Shown here: piece by piece, positions 16,393-25,388 of the stretch | How positions within the stretch are numbered: position 1 is the first letter of the stretch | Layout: every line of letters starts with the position of its first letter | Assembly (NCBI RefSeq): GCF_001644645.1 | Contig: NZ_CP011390.1 | Span: 4,915,501-4,979,500, forward strand | Direction: 5' to 3' | DNA: 64,000 nt | DNA from: Flavisolibacter tropicus | GTDB taxonomy: Bacteria; Bacteroidota; Bacteroidia; Chitinophagales; Chitinophagaceae | Translations under genes and position numbers: made by a program | Notes under the pieces: model-generated | Told to the model about the DNA's origin: nothing | The model's input: only the letters and a program-made list of their open reading frames with translations | Databases searched by the model: none

Positions 16393-17115
16393 ATGGCATT
16401 ACCTTATTTCTATGTAACCGATTTGTCGAGCAGTACCCTTACGCTGGAAGAAGATACCTCTAAGCATATCATACAGGTATTGCGTATGCAGCTAAATGAG
16501 CAATTGCTGTTAACAGATGGAAAGGGTAAAAAAGCTACTGCAGTTATTATAGACGATAACCGCAAGCGCTGCACGGTAAAGCTAACGGATGTAATACACG
16601 AGCCAGAAAAGGCTACAGGTGTTACAATTGGTATTTCATTAGTTAAGAATGCTTCTCGCTTTGAATGGTTCTTAGAGAAGGCTACTGAAATAGGTGTTAC
16701 AGAAATTATTCCCTTGCTATGCGACCGTACGGAGAAAGAAAAGTTTCGTCACGATCGTTTACAAAGCATTTTGGTGAGCGCTATGTTACAATCGCAGCAA
16801 TGCTGGTTGCCGGTATTGCATGAGCCAATCAATTTTGGAGAGGTTGTAAAGCAAACAACTACTGCAAACAAATTCATTGCTCATTGCTTACCAAATGAAA
16901 AACAGCAATTGGCTTCAACCCTTGCTCACCACTCACCACTCACCACTCAAGCCGCCATCATCTTAATTGGTCCAGAGGGCGACTTTACAGAAAAAGAAAT
17001 TGCTACTGCTTTACAATTAGGTTTTCAGCCTGTGGCATTAGGCAATACTCGCCTACGTACGGAAACGGCGGGTATGGTAGCGGCTACTTTGTTGTGTCAA
17101 TTAACATCAGAATAA
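16393..17115 (+). CDS. rsmE: 16S rRNA (uracil-1498-N3)-methyltransferase
   Basis: A 240-residue SPOUT-fold methyltransferase that modifies U1498 of 16S rRNA using S-adenosylmethionine. It has an N-terminal PUA-like domain (about 1-70, HIIQVLRMQLNEQLLLTDGKG) and a knotted SPOUT domain with KNASRFEWFLEKATEIGV, the SAM loop IGPEGDFTEKE and a C-terminal LGNTRLRTETA. The start is ATG 16393 (MALPYFYV) because the promoter box is 16352-16359. Just before the GPEG motif, codons at 16925-16949 spell a triplicated CTCACCA word of the kind found between genes in this window. It converges on terC with a shared terminator. Confidence 0.95.
   Translation: MALPYFYVTDLSSSTLTLEEDTSKHIIQVLRMQLNEQLLLTDGKGKKATAVIIDDNRKRCTVKLTDVIHEPEKATGVTIGISLVKNASRFEWFLEKATEIGVTEIIPLLCDRTEKEKFRHDRLQSILVSAMLQSQQCWLPVLHEPINFGEVVKQTTTANKFIAHCLPNEKQQLASTLAHHSPLTTQAAIILIGPEGDFTEKEIATALQLGFQPVALGNTRLRTETAGMVAATLLCQLTSE
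16925..16949 (+). repeat. CTCACCA word repeat inside rsmE
   Basis: Three tandem CTCACCA copies, in frame, encoding HHSPLTT. The same word family occurs between genes at 58230-58257 and, inverted, at 63385-63407. Confidence 0.7.
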
Positions 17116-17130
17116 ATAGGAAAATGACCA

Positions 17131-17162
17131 AAAAAAAGCAGCCCTTAAGGGCTGCTTTTTTT
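17131..17162. terminator. Bidirectional terminator between rsmE and terC
   Basis: Perfect inverted repeat: seven A then GCAGCCC, loop TTAA, GGGCTGC then seven T. Confidence 0.9.
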
Positions 17163-17178
17163 ATAATAAGAAGTTCTA

Positions 17179-17970
17179 TTAATGAGCTATATCATCAGTA
17201 CGTTCCTCAGGCATCTTAGGACTACGCAGCTCTACAGGCTTCACTTTCTTGCGTAGACGCATGTTGAGTAATTCTACAGCAAAAGAGAACGCCATAGCAA
17301 AGTACACATAGTTCTTTAGGTGCAGTTCATGCGCTTGATCTGCATTCCAACCTTCCATTAATAGTACTACAGAAACAAGCACTAGGAAGGAAAGCGCCAA
17401 CATTTTTAGCGTAGGATGCTTATGTATAAAGTCCGAGATCCGCTGACTGAACAAGAACATAATAAACATGGCGATGACTACGGCTGTAATCATCACTGCC
17501 AATTGTTTAGCAATACCTACGGCGGTGATCATACTGTCAAATGAGAATACCATATCTACCAGCATGATCTGGAAGATAGCAACTCCAAAAGAAGATGCTT
17601 TTTTGGTGGCATCATTTTCAAGTGCTTCTTCGTCGCCTTCCAGCTTGTGGTGAATCTCTTTCACTGTTTTATATAACAGAAACAAACCACCAGCAATCAT
17701 TACTAGGCTGGAAAGGTCAAAGCCCTTTCCAAAGAATGTAAAGAGAGGCTTACCTTTTTGGCCTACCAGCCAGCTTAAGCAAAACAGTAAAAACACACGC
17801 ACACCAATACCAGTTACCATCCACCAGCGACGTGCGGCTAATTGCTTGCTGGGGTGCAAGCGTCCCATAATGATGGACACAAAGATCACGTTGTCAATAC
17901 CCAAAATAACTTCCAGAATGGCTAGGGTAAAAAGGCTGATGACATTATCAGCAGTAAATAAACTTTCCAT
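17179..17970 (-). CDS. TerC/Alx family integral membrane protein
   Basis: A 263-residue inner-membrane protein with about seven helices. It has the TerC signatures: LAILEVILGIDNVIFVSII near the N-terminus and VDMVFSFDSMITAVGIA in the middle, each with acidic residues within the membrane. The family is linked to metal-ion, especially manganese, export or insertion and to tellurite resistance. There are no CBS or CorC domains. It stands alone with a -7 box at 17981-17988, giving a very short leader. The transported ion is inferred from the family only. Confidence 0.93.
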   Translation of the reverse strand: MESLFTADNVISLFTLAILEVILGIDNVIFVSIIMGRLHPSKQLAARRWWMVTGIGVRVFLLFCLSWLVGQKGKPLFTFFGKGFDLSSLVMIAGGLFLLYKTVKEIHHKLEGDEEALENDATKKASSFGVAIFQIMLVDMVFSFDSMITAVGIAKQLAVMITAVVIAMFIMFLFSQRISDFIHKHPTLKMLALSFLVLVSVVLLMEGWNADQAHELHLKNYVYFAMAFSFAVELLNMRLRKKVKPVELRSPKMPEERTDDIAH

Positions 17971-17980
17971 AATTGAGGGG

Positions 17981-17988
17981 CAAATGTA
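17981..17988 (-). promoter_or_regulatory. -7 promoter box of the terC gene
   Basis: Minus strand TACATTTG matches TAnnTTTG and ends 10 bases before the ATG. Confidence 0.55.
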
Positions 17989-18143
17989 ACCGCGGATTAC
18001 AAGACTTGGATAGGATTATTAGGATTTTATTAGAATGGCTGAGGTGGCTAATGAGTGGTATTCGGGCAAGAAGTAAGGTACTAAATGATATTTCCTTACT
18101 TCTTACTCAACCTCAAATTGTACTATATTCTTTTCCCCTAATC

Positions 18144-19208
18144 CTATTTATTCCTATTAGTCTTAGTTCTTGACAAATACTCACAAATGTTCTTTACAAT
18201 ATAAGGGCCTTCGTAAATAAAGCCTGTCCACACTTCTATAAGGTCTGCTCCTGCAGTTAGCTTTTGTGCAGCGTCTTCACCCGTAAAAATGCCACCACTA
18301 CCTATAATGGGTATAGTGCCACCTGTCTGTTGTCGTAGATATTGAACAACCTGTGTAGAGTGTTGTTGTACAGGTTTGCCGCTTAAGCCGCCTGCACCAA
18401 TAGCTTGTATGTTAGCAGAAGGTGTTTTTAAACCCTCTCTGCTAATAGTCGTATTTGTAGCTACCAGTCCGTCTAATTTAATTTCTGTAGCCAAAGCCAC
18501 TACATCATCTAACTGTTCTGTCGTAAGATCTGGTGCTATTTTCAATAAGATGGGTCTTTTGTGCTCAAGCTTTGCATTACGCGCCTGCAGGTTCATCAAA
18601 ATGCGTTGTAAGGCATCTTTTTCTTGAAGTTCACGCAAACCTGGTGTATTAGGCGAGCTTACATTCACTACAAAGAAATCGACATAGGGGTGCAAAGCAT
18701 CAAAGCAGATTTCATAGTCTTTCCAGGCATCCTCGTTGGGTGTCACTTTATTCTTTCCAATATTGCCACCTATCAACAATTTGGAATTTGGGTTTTCTTT
18801 TCTCCATTTCGCCAGACGTTCTCTGACTATATCAACACCATCGTTATTAAAGCCCATACGGTTAATAAGGGCATTGTCTTCCGGTAAGCGAAACAAGCGC
18901 GGCTTGTCATTTCCAGCCTGACCTTTCGGTGTTACTGTTCCAATTTCAACAAAGCCAAAACCTAATGTCTCCAGTTCTGTCAGGTACTTTGCATTTTTAT
19001 CAAAGCCAGCACCCAGTCCAACAGGATTGGAAAATCTCAATCCAAATAAATTCTTTTCTAAAGAGGCGTCTTGAAATTGGAAGCGGTTAGCCAGTTGCTG
19101 CCGTAAAAAGCCGATGTTACAGCTTTCCTGTATGAGGTTCATGGTAACATGATGTGCCTTTTCTGGGGAAAGCGTAAACAACAAGCGCCGTAGTAAACCA
19201 TAAAGCAT
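18144..19208 (-). CDS. pyrD: Dihydroorotate dehydrogenase (quinone), class 2
   Basis: A 354-residue flavoprotein that oxidises dihydroorotate to orotate in pyrimidine synthesis and passes electrons to quinone. Visible are the N-terminal amphipathic membrane-association segment (LYGLLRRLLFTLSPEKAHHVTMNLI), FSNPVGLGAGFDKNAK, EIGTVTPKGQAGNDKPRLFR, NRMGFNN, the FFVVNVSSPNTPGLR active-site segment with the class 2 serine, and GSGGIFTGEDA. The start is ATG 19208: a -7 box at 19213-19220 lies only four bases upstream, which excludes the longer frame and suggests a leaderless message. A membrane protein gene is divergent at 19296. Confidence 0.95.
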   Translation of the reverse strand: MLYGLLRRLLFTLSPEKAHHVTMNLIQESCNIGFLRQQLANRFQFQDASLEKNLFGLRFSNPVGLGAGFDKNAKYLTELETLGFGFVEIGTVTPKGQAGNDKPRLFRLPEDNALINRMGFNNDGVDIVRERLAKWRKENPNSKLLIGGNIGKNKVTPNEDAWKDYEICFDALHPYVDFFVVNVSSPNTPGLRELQEKDALQRILMNLQARNAKLEHKRPILLKIAPDLTTEQLDDVVALATEIKLDGLVATNTTISREGLKTPSANIQAIGAGGLSGKPVQQHSTQVVQYLRQQTGGTIPIIGSGGIFTGEDAAQKLTAGADLIEVWTGFIYEGPYIVKNICEYLSRTKTNRNK

Positions 19209-19212
19209 GGGG

Positions 19213-19220
19213 CGAAGATA
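19213..19220 (-). promoter_or_regulatory. -7 promoter box of pyrD, adjoining the start codon
   Basis: Minus strand TATCTTCG ends four bases before the ATG. If used, the transcript would start at or beside the start codon. Confidence 0.5.
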
Positions 19221-19295
19221 AGATGGGGCGCTAAAATGTACGCTGTAACCTTTAAGACTGAGCAATAGTCCAAGGCTTATATAAAACCAAAACAC

Positions 19296-20036
19296 ATGCA
19301 ATTCAAGCTGCATTTTACATTGAATAGCTTACTCGCTTTTTTAGCCTTCTTATTTGTATGTCATGAACTGCACGAATTAATCCATACAGCTGTAGCATAT
19401 TGGCAGTGCGGCTGTTGGGGACAACGAGATTTTAATGCCTGGCAGGTTTGTACTACTTGTTCACCCAATATCAATACTGTTTGGGCAACAGCGTCGGGGC
19501 CTATGTTTACTTATTTATTAGTCTGGGTAGGTTGGTGGCTGATGCGGAAAAGAGCCACCTTGGCGCAACAGTCCTTTGGTTTTGCCTTGGTTTGGGCCAA
19601 TGTTCCCTTTGCTCGATTATTTACTGTATTGATGAAGGGAGGGGATGAAGGTGTGATCACAAGGGCTATTGTGGGACAGTCAAAACTGCCAATTGGCGTT
19701 TGGCTGGTAGAAATTGTAGTGATACTATTACTGGTTGTGCCGGTATTTGTAAGAGCTTGGCAGTTATTGGCTGTTCAAAAGCGTTTAGGGGTCTTTATTT
19801 CGTTTTTAATTGGCCCTTTGTTAATCGAGTTTATTTCTATGCATAAAATAGGAAATCAACTACTGGCAAAAGGCGTGTTTGCGCAGGAAAGTATATTGGG
19901 CTCTCCTCTATTGGTAAATATCTGGAATGGCATGTGGCTGACCTTACTACTCATAATCTTTCGAAACCTCGGCAGGTTGTTTCAACCTCAAGAACAATTA
20001 GCCTTTAAAAGGGAGAAAGTAATTCCAAGTTTTTGA
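19296..20036 (+). CDS. Polytopic membrane protein with HExxH motif (possible M50-like protease)
   Basis: A 246-residue protein with about six membrane helices. The first helix contains HELHELIH; residues 26-30 (HELIH) fit the zinc-protease HExxH signature, as in M50 site-2 proteases where the motif also lies in a membrane helix. A loop holds four cysteines (38, 40, 52, 55). ATASGPMFTYLL (about 64-75) resembles the small-residue/GP segment near the M50 active site. The usual C-terminal M50 NPDG/LDG aspartate motif is not evident, so activity is uncertain. It is divergent from pyrD by 87 bases. I would call it an uncharacterised membrane protein with metalloprotease features. Confidence 0.65.
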   Translation: MQFKLHFTLNSLLAFLAFLFVCHELHELIHTAVAYWQCGCWGQRDFNAWQVCTTCSPNINTVWATASGPMFTYLLVWVGWWLMRKRATLAQQSFGFALVWANVPFARLFTVLMKGGDEGVITRAIVGQSKLPIGVWLVEIVVILLLVVPVFVRAWQLLAVQKRLGVFISFLIGPLLIEFISMHKIGNQLLAKGVFAQESILGSPLLVNIWNGMWLTLLLIIFRNLGRLFQPQEQLAFKREKVIPSF

Positions 20037-20050
20037 TTTTAAGCTATTGG

Positions 20051-20078
20051 TTGCATAAACAACTTTTTGTTATATTTG
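20051..20078 (+). promoter_or_regulatory. Promoter of the thiolase gene
   Basis: TTG at 20051-20053, a 17-base gap, then TATATTTG at 20071-20078, an exact -7 box 16 bases before the ATG. Confidence 0.65.
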
Positions 20079-20094
20079 AAATACAATATTTGTT

Positions 20095-21273
20095 ATGCAA
20101 GAAGCTTATATCGTTGCCGGATATCGTACAGCTGTAGGTAAAGCTAAAAAAGGGGGCTTTCGTTTCTTTCGCCCCGATGACTTGGCTATAGAGGTGATAA
20201 AAAACCTGATGGATGCAGTACCTCAGTTAGATAAAAATTTAGTTGATGATGTAATTGTAGGAAATGCTGTACCGGAAGCGGAACAAGGCCTTCAGGTAGG
20301 ACGTATTATTGCTGCGCGGGCTATTGGTTATGACACACCCGGCATGACAGTAAACCGCTATTGCGCTTCAGGTTTAGAAACCATTGCTATAGCTACTTCT
20401 AAAATTCGCATGGGCATGGCAGATTGTATTATTGCGGGAGGTACAGAGAGTATGAGTATGGTGCCTACTGCCGGCTGGAAAACAGTGCCCGCTTATTCTA
20501 TAGCTAAAGATGAACCTGACTATTATTTAAGTATGGGTTTAACAGCTGAAGCAGTGGCTAAGGAGTTTAATGTATCCCGTCAGGCACAGGACGAGTTTTC
20601 GTACAATTCGCATAGGAAAGCTTTAAATGCTATTGAAAAAGGCTATTTCAAAGAAGGTATTTTACCTATAACGGTTGAAGAAGTATACCTTGACGAAAAA
20701 GGTAAAAAGCAAAAGAGAAACTTTATTGTGGATACAGACGAAGGTCCACGTGCTGATACGTCATTAGAAGTACTTTCCAAGTTGAAGCCTGTTTTTGCTG
20801 CTAATGGCGTGGTAACAGCTGGCAACTCCTCCCAAACTTCTGATGGTGCTGCATTCGTCATGGTTATGAGCGAACGTTTAGTAAATCAGTTGGGCATTAA
20901 ACCTATTGGTCGCTTAGTGGCTTGTGCTTCTGCTGGTGTGCATCCACGTATTATGGGTATTGGTCCTGTTGCAGCCATACCCAAAGTGCTGAAGCAAGCC
21001 AATATGAATCTGAATGCAATCGATCTGGTAGAATTGAATGAAGCCTTCGCTTCACAAGCAATAGCTGTCATTAATGAAGCTGGTTTAAATCCTGATACAG
21101 TAAATATCAATGGTGGTGCTATTGCTCTTGGTCACCCTTTAGGTTGTACAGGCGCTAAGCTAACCATTCAAATCCTGAGTGATATGAAACGGTTGAATAA
21201 GAAATATGGAATGGTAACCGCTTGTGTGGGTGGGGGACAAGGAATTGCTGGTATTATAGAACGCATTGATTAA
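20095..21273 (+). CDS. fadA: Acetyl-CoA acyltransferase (thiolase)
   Basis: A 392-residue type I thiolase that cleaves 3-ketoacyl-CoA in beta-oxidation or condenses acetyl-CoA units. The nucleophile is Cys90 in NRYCASGLE. GGTESMSMVP follows. The second half has NEAFASQA, NINGGAIALGHPLGCTGA with the catalytic His, and the final CVGGGQG cysteine. It is unpaired with a fadB-type multifunctional gene here, so degradative and biosynthetic roles cannot be told apart. Its promoter is clear and a terminator follows at 21292-21319. Confidence 0.92.
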   Translation: MQEAYIVAGYRTAVGKAKKGGFRFFRPDDLAIEVIKNLMDAVPQLDKNLVDDVIVGNAVPEAEQGLQVGRIIAARAIGYDTPGMTVNRYCASGLETIAIATSKIRMGMADCIIAGGTESMSMVPTAGWKTVPAYSIAKDEPDYYLSMGLTAEAVAKEFNVSRQAQDEFSYNSHRKALNAIEKGYFKEGILPITVEEVYLDEKGKKQKRNFIVDTDEGPRADTSLEVLSKLKPVFAANGVVTAGNSSQTSDGAAFVMVMSERLVNQLGIKPIGRLVACASAGVHPRIMGIGPVAAIPKVLKQANMNLNAIDLVELNEAFASQAIAVINEAGLNPDTVNINGGAIALGHPLGCTGAKLTIQILSDMKRLNKKYGMVTACVGGGQGIAGIIERID

Positions 21274-21291
21274 TACATTACAACTAGTTTT

Positions 21292-21319
21292 AAAAGCCTG
21301 ATTAGATATCGGGCTTTTA
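21292..21319 (+). terminator. Terminator after the thiolase gene
   Basis: AAAAGCCTGA pairs with TCGGGCTTTT (one G-T pair), followed by A/T-rich sequence. Confidence 0.65.
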
Positions 21320-21391
21320 TTATTTAGCCGGGCATAGTTTTTTGAATCAGATCAGTTGGAAAAAGCATTAAATTGTTTAAAACTGTAGGGC

Positions 21392-21787
21392 GTGGAAGAA
21401 TATAAGTTGATTCTATATGCAGATGATGATATTGACGATCGTACCTGGTTTAATGAAGCCTGTAGGGCCGCTTCTAAACCGTGGGAAGTGCATTTTGTAG
21501 TGACAGGGCACCAGGTAATACCGTTTTTAAATAGTGAAAATGCGTTACGGCCTTCGCTGATTATGCTGGATCTGAATATGCCCGGTATGGATGGACGACA
21601 AACATTGAAGCAGCTAAAAGAAGATCCAAAATTTAAGCATATACCTGTCGTTATGGTAACTACCTCTGTGAACCGGATAGATAAAGAAGTGTGTCGAAAA
21701 TTAGGCGCATCTTTACTTGTGGCAAAGCCTCACAAACTTATAGAGTGGCAGGAGCTGATTGCGCAATTGCAACCTTTTATGGCCTAA
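21392..21787 (+). CDS. Single-domain response regulator
   Basis: A 131-residue CheY-like receiver without an output domain. The acidic pocket is at residues 11-13 (YADDDIDD), the phosphorylated Asp is residue 60 in LIMLDLNMPGMDG, the Thr is in VVMVTTS and the Lys is in AKPH. The start is a GTG at 21392. Stand-alone receivers of this kind often relay signals to hybrid kinases or act in phosphorelays. No kinase is adjacent. The downstream TonB-receptor gene starts about 110 bases later on the same strand, but no link is known. Confidence 0.88.
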   Translation: MEEYKLILYADDDIDDRTWFNEACRAASKPWEVHFVVTGHQVIPFLNSENALRPSLIMLDLNMPGMDGRQTLKQLKEDPKFKHIPVVMVTTSVNRIDKEVCRKLGASLLVAKPHKLIEWQELIAQLQPFMA

Positions 21788-21896
21788 TTACTATTGCCGT
21801 AAGGTCTTTTCTTTTAAGTTTATTGAGCTTTTTTATCAAATTGCTTTTGCAGCAATGTTGCAAATACTTATTTTCGAGCTCTATTTGAATACGAGT

Positions 21897-24278
21897 ATGA
21901 AAGGATTCTTGGTTGCATTAAGCTTATTTCTTGCACTTGTAACGACTGCACAACTTCGTCAAGGAGTTAATTTAACAGGGAAAATTACTGATGCCGCTAC
22001 TGGGAGTCCATTAGTTGGTGCCTCCGTTTATTTTACCGATGCTCGTGTAGGAGCAACTACAGATCAGGAAGGTGTATATACATTACGTAATGTGCCGTCC
22101 GGCCACCATCTTTTAGAAATCACATTTGCTGGTTATACTACTATTGTTGAACATATTGATATTACGGAAAACCAGGAACGTAACTTTTCCTTATTTCCTG
22201 CAGTAGTAGAGAACCAAGGGGTTACCGTAACTGGTGTTACATCCGCCACTAGTACAAGAAAAGCGCCAATACCCGTTACCCTTATTCGGAAGTCTCAACT
22301 AATGGAAAATGCCTCTACAAACCTTATTGATGCCATTGCTAAACAACCGGGTATCTCTCAGGTTAGTACAGGTCCTGCTATTTCTAAACCCGTTATTCGC
22401 GGCTTAGGATATAACCGCGTGGTAGTAGTTAATGACGGCATGCGTCAAGAGGGCCAGCAATGGGGCGATGAACATGGAATAGAAATAGATGAAGCTAGCG
22501 TAAGCCGGGTAGAGATCTTAAAAGGACCTGCATCGCTGATCTATGGAAGTGATGCTTTAGCTGGTGTTATCAACTTCATTACCAATACACCTGTGGCAGA
22601 AGGTGTACTAAAAGGGAATGTTTACAGTAGTTACCAAACAAATAATGGACAGTGGGGACTGCATGGTGATATGGCTGGAAACCAGAATGGCTTTAACTGG
22701 AACGCTTATGGCTCTTACAAATCAGCCAAAGATTATCAAAATAAATGGGACGGCCGGGTATTGAATTCCCGTTTTAATGAGCGCAATTTTGGCGGTTATG
22801 TAGGCGTGAATAAAAGCTGGGGATTCAGTCATCTAATATTTAGCTCCTTTAACCAAAAGGTAGGATTGGTAGAAGGGGAACGGGACGATCAGACAGGGAA
22901 ATTTTTAGTAAATGCCGGATCGCCATTGGAAAGAATCGCCACAGATGCTGACTTAAATAGTAGAGATCTTTTGATACCTCACCAGCATGTTCAACACTAC
23001 AAGTTGATGAGTGATAACAGTTTCCGTTTAGGAAAAAGCCGCTTGCGCTTAAATCTAGGTTACCAAGATAACTTGCGTAAAGAGTTTGGTAACCCGGAAG
23101 ATCCTAGTGAAACAGAATTAGCTTTTGATCTAAAAACGGCTACGTATAATGTGCAATGGCGCTTACCAGAGATTACGAATTGGGAAACAGCCCTGGGTAT
23201 TAACGGTATGTACCAAAACAATGAAAACAAAGGAGTAGAAGCCATCATTCCAGATTATAACCTATTTGATATTGGTGGCTTTGTTTATACGCAGCGCGAT
23301 GTGCAAAAAACAACTATAAGCGCAGGCCTTCGATTTGACAATCGTTCTATCAATGGATTGCAAATGATGGAAGGAACTAATGTAAAGTTTAGTTCCTTTA
23401 GTAAAGATTTTGCTAACGTAACGGGAAGTGTTGGTGTAAGCTATCATCCCACAGACAAAGTCAATTTAAAGGCTAATTTTTCACGTGGCTTCCGTGCGCC
23501 TACATTATCTGAACTAGCAGCCAATGGCGCGCATGAAGGTACCAACCGCTATGAGTACGGAAGTAGAGATTTAAAATCAGAGCGCAGTCTGCAAGGTGAT
23601 TTAGGAGTCGACTTGGATTACGAGCATATCAGCCTTGCAGTAAACCTGTTTTATAACCGCCTAAATGACTTTATCTTTTATAGAAGATTAGCGAGTGCCT
23701 TGGGCGGCGATTCAACTCTAATTGTAGATGGAGAAGAGTTACAAGCTTTTCAATACAGCCAGCAAAATGCAAAACTCTATGGAGCTGAGTTGAATGTAGA
23801 TTTTCACCCGCACCCTTTAGACTGGTTGCATTTTGAGAACACACTTTCTTTATTACGCGGTCGCTTTAGTGATGCATTAGATGGTAGCAATAACCTGCCC
23901 ATGATACCCGCCAACCGTTGGATCAGTGAACTACGCGCACAATACACAAAGAGTCATAAAACCTTACGTAATTTCTACTTCCGCGTAGAGCTGGATAAAA
24001 CATTTAAGCAAAATAATCCCTTTACTGGTTATAATACAGAAACGGCTACAAGTGGATATGTACTTTTAAATAGTGGTGTTGGTACAGATATTCACGCTCA
24101 CGGAAAAACCTTATTTAGCTTTCATTTCACAGCAAATAATATTACAGATGTAGCATATCAAAGTCATTTAAACCGCTTGAAGTATACAGATGTAAATAAT
24201 GCTACGGGAAGAATAGGAGTGTATAATACAGGGCGCAACTTTTCATTTAAAGTAAACGTGCCACTTAATTTTAAATAA
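21897..24278 (+). CDS. TonB-dependent outer-membrane receptor
   Basis: A 793-residue receptor that imports a ligand across the outer membrane using TonB energy. The start is ATG 21897 (MKGFLVALSLFLALVTTAQ, a signal peptide). It has a carboxypeptidase-regulatory-like domain (about 27-105), a plug domain (about 130-235) with VSRVEILKGPASLIYGSDALAGVINFI, and a C-terminal beta barrel ending in FSFKVNVPLNFK. The late motif ITDVAYQSHLNRLKY resembles the ends of zinc- or copper-type receptors such as ZnuD, which gives a weak hint at metal uptake. It lacks a SusD partner, unlike the three SusC genes later in the window. A strong terminator follows. Confidence 0.92.
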   Translation: MKGFLVALSLFLALVTTAQLRQGVNLTGKITDAATGSPLVGASVYFTDARVGATTDQEGVYTLRNVPSGHHLLEITFAGYTTIVEHIDITENQERNFSLFPAVVENQGVTVTGVTSATSTRKAPIPVTLIRKSQLMENASTNLIDAIAKQPGISQVSTGPAISKPVIRGLGYNRVVVVNDGMRQEGQQWGDEHGIEIDEASVSRVEILKGPASLIYGSDALAGVINFITNTPVAEGVLKGNVYSSYQTNNGQWGLHGDMAGNQNGFNWNAYGSYKSAKDYQNKWDGRVLNSRFNERNFGGYVGVNKSWGFSHLIFSSFNQKVGLVEGERDDQTGKFLVNAGSPLERIATDADLNSRDLLIPHQHVQHYKLMSDNSFRLGKSRLRLNLGYQDNLRKEFGNPEDPSETELAFDLKTATYNVQWRLPEITNWETALGINGMYQNNENKGVEAIIPDYNLFDIGGFVYTQRDVQKTTISAGLRFDNRSINGLQMMEGTNVKFSSFSKDFANVTGSVGVSYHPTDKVNLKANFSRGFRAPTLSELAANGAHEGTNRYEYGSRDLKSERSLQGDLGVDLDYEHISLAVNLFYNRLNDFIFYRRLASALGGDSTLIVDGEELQAFQYSQQNAKLYGAELNVDFHPHPLDWLHFENTLSLLRGRFSDALDGSNNLPMIPANRWISELRAQYTKSHKTLRNFYFRVELDKTFKQNNPFTGYNTETATSGYVLLNSGVGTDIHAHGKTLFSFHFTANNITDVAYQSHLNRLKYTDVNNATGRIGVYNTGRNFSFKVNVPLNFK

Positions 24279-24280
24279 GC

Positions 24281-24321
24281 AAATACTAGAAAAGCACCTT
24301 TCAGGTGCTTTTCTAGTATTT
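24281..24321 (+). terminator. Terminator with perfect 19-bp stem
   Basis: The stem at 24281-24299 is the exact reverse complement of 24303-24321, with a three-base loop. Its core AAAAGCACCT resembles the AAAAGCACTCC stems seen elsewhere in the window. Confidence 0.85.
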
Positions 24322-24397
24322 GTATGTAGCTTAATGGTTCGTGAATGATCGATTAAAACAGTTTTCAAATTGGCATTCCAATCCAAAATGATTTACA

Positions 24398-25306
24398 ATG
24401 CAAAAGGATATAAAATACGATGTGATTATTATCGGTGGTAGTTATGCCGGACTTTCAGCCGCTATGACTTTAGGCCGTGCAGTAAGAAATGTATTAGTCA
24501 TTGATCATGGGAAGCCTTGTAATAGGTCAACACCGCATTCTCATAACTTTATTACACATGATGGTGAAGAGCCACTGATGATAGCGGAAAAGGCAAGGCA
24601 ACAGGTAAAACAATATTCAACCATAGAATTCTTAAATGCTGAAGTAGTAGAGGCAAAGCAAGCGGCGGATTCTTTTCAAATAAAAACACAAGAGGGCAAT
24701 ACTTACAGCTGCAAAAAACTTCTTTTCACAACAGGATTAAAAGATATCCTGCCGGATATCAGTGGTTTTGAAGCTTGCTGGGGTAAGTCCATTTTACATT
24801 GTCCTTATTGTCATGGATATGAAGTAAGGCAGCAGCGTACAGGTATTTTAGCAAATGGTGACATTGGCTTTGAGCTCATGAAATTAATTAGCAACTGGAC
24901 AAGAGATCTTGTGCTTTTTACAAATGGACCTGCTACTTTAAATTCAGACCAATTAAAACTGGCGGCAAAATATAATATACCGGTAATTGAAAAGCCCATA
25001 GTTTCCATAGAACATGAGGAAGGCTATTTACAGCATATCCGGTTTGCCGATCAATCTAAATATGAGTTGAAGGCCCTGTATGCTCGTCCTGCATTTGAAC
25101 AACATTCTCCTTTGCTTGCCTCATTGGGCTGCGAACTCACTGAACAAGGATTGGTAAAGGTTGACATGTTTCAACGAACAAACGTAAATGGAATTTATGC
25201 AGCAGGAGATAACTCTTCTATGAGGACCGTATCCATGGCTGTTTCTACAGGTACAATGGCTGGTATAGTGATAAATAAGGAATTGATCGATGAGCAATTC
25301 ATGTAG
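24398..25306 (+). CDS. Thioredoxin-reductase-like FAD oxidoreductase
   Basis: A 302-residue flavoprotein. The FAD-binding Rossmann motif is IIGGSYAGLSAAM (about 11-23), and a redox-type CPYC lies at 135-138 within LHCPYCHGYEVR. The C-terminal GIYAAGDNSSM is the second FAD motif. Its general plan matches thioredoxin reductase and bacterial NAD(P)/FAD oxidoreductases. The NADPH-binding segment (ILANGDIGFELMKLI) deviates from the GxGxxA/G consensus, and no thioredoxin gene is adjacent. It may reduce another small-molecule or protein disulfide. It is transcribed alone and converges on the ABC exporter gene. Confidence 0.85.
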   Translation: MQKDIKYDVIIIGGSYAGLSAAMTLGRAVRNVLVIDHGKPCNRSTPHSHNFITHDGEEPLMIAEKARQQVKQYSTIEFLNAEVVEAKQAADSFQIKTQEGNTYSCKKLLFTTGLKDILPDISGFEACWGKSILHCPYCHGYEVRQQRTGILANGDIGFELMKLISNWTRDLVLFTNGPATLNSDQLKLAAKYNIPVIEKPIVSIEHEEGYLQHIRFADQSKYELKALYARPAFEQHSPLLASLGCELTEQGLVKVDMFQRTNVNGIYAAGDNSSMRTVSMAVSTGTMAGIVINKELIDEQFM

Positions 25307-25388
25307 GCAGGGGCGCTAACGGTCTCTACCTATATGAATTATTGATGTTCTAGCTTAATCCATTATAGCAACGATTATTTTGATAGCA

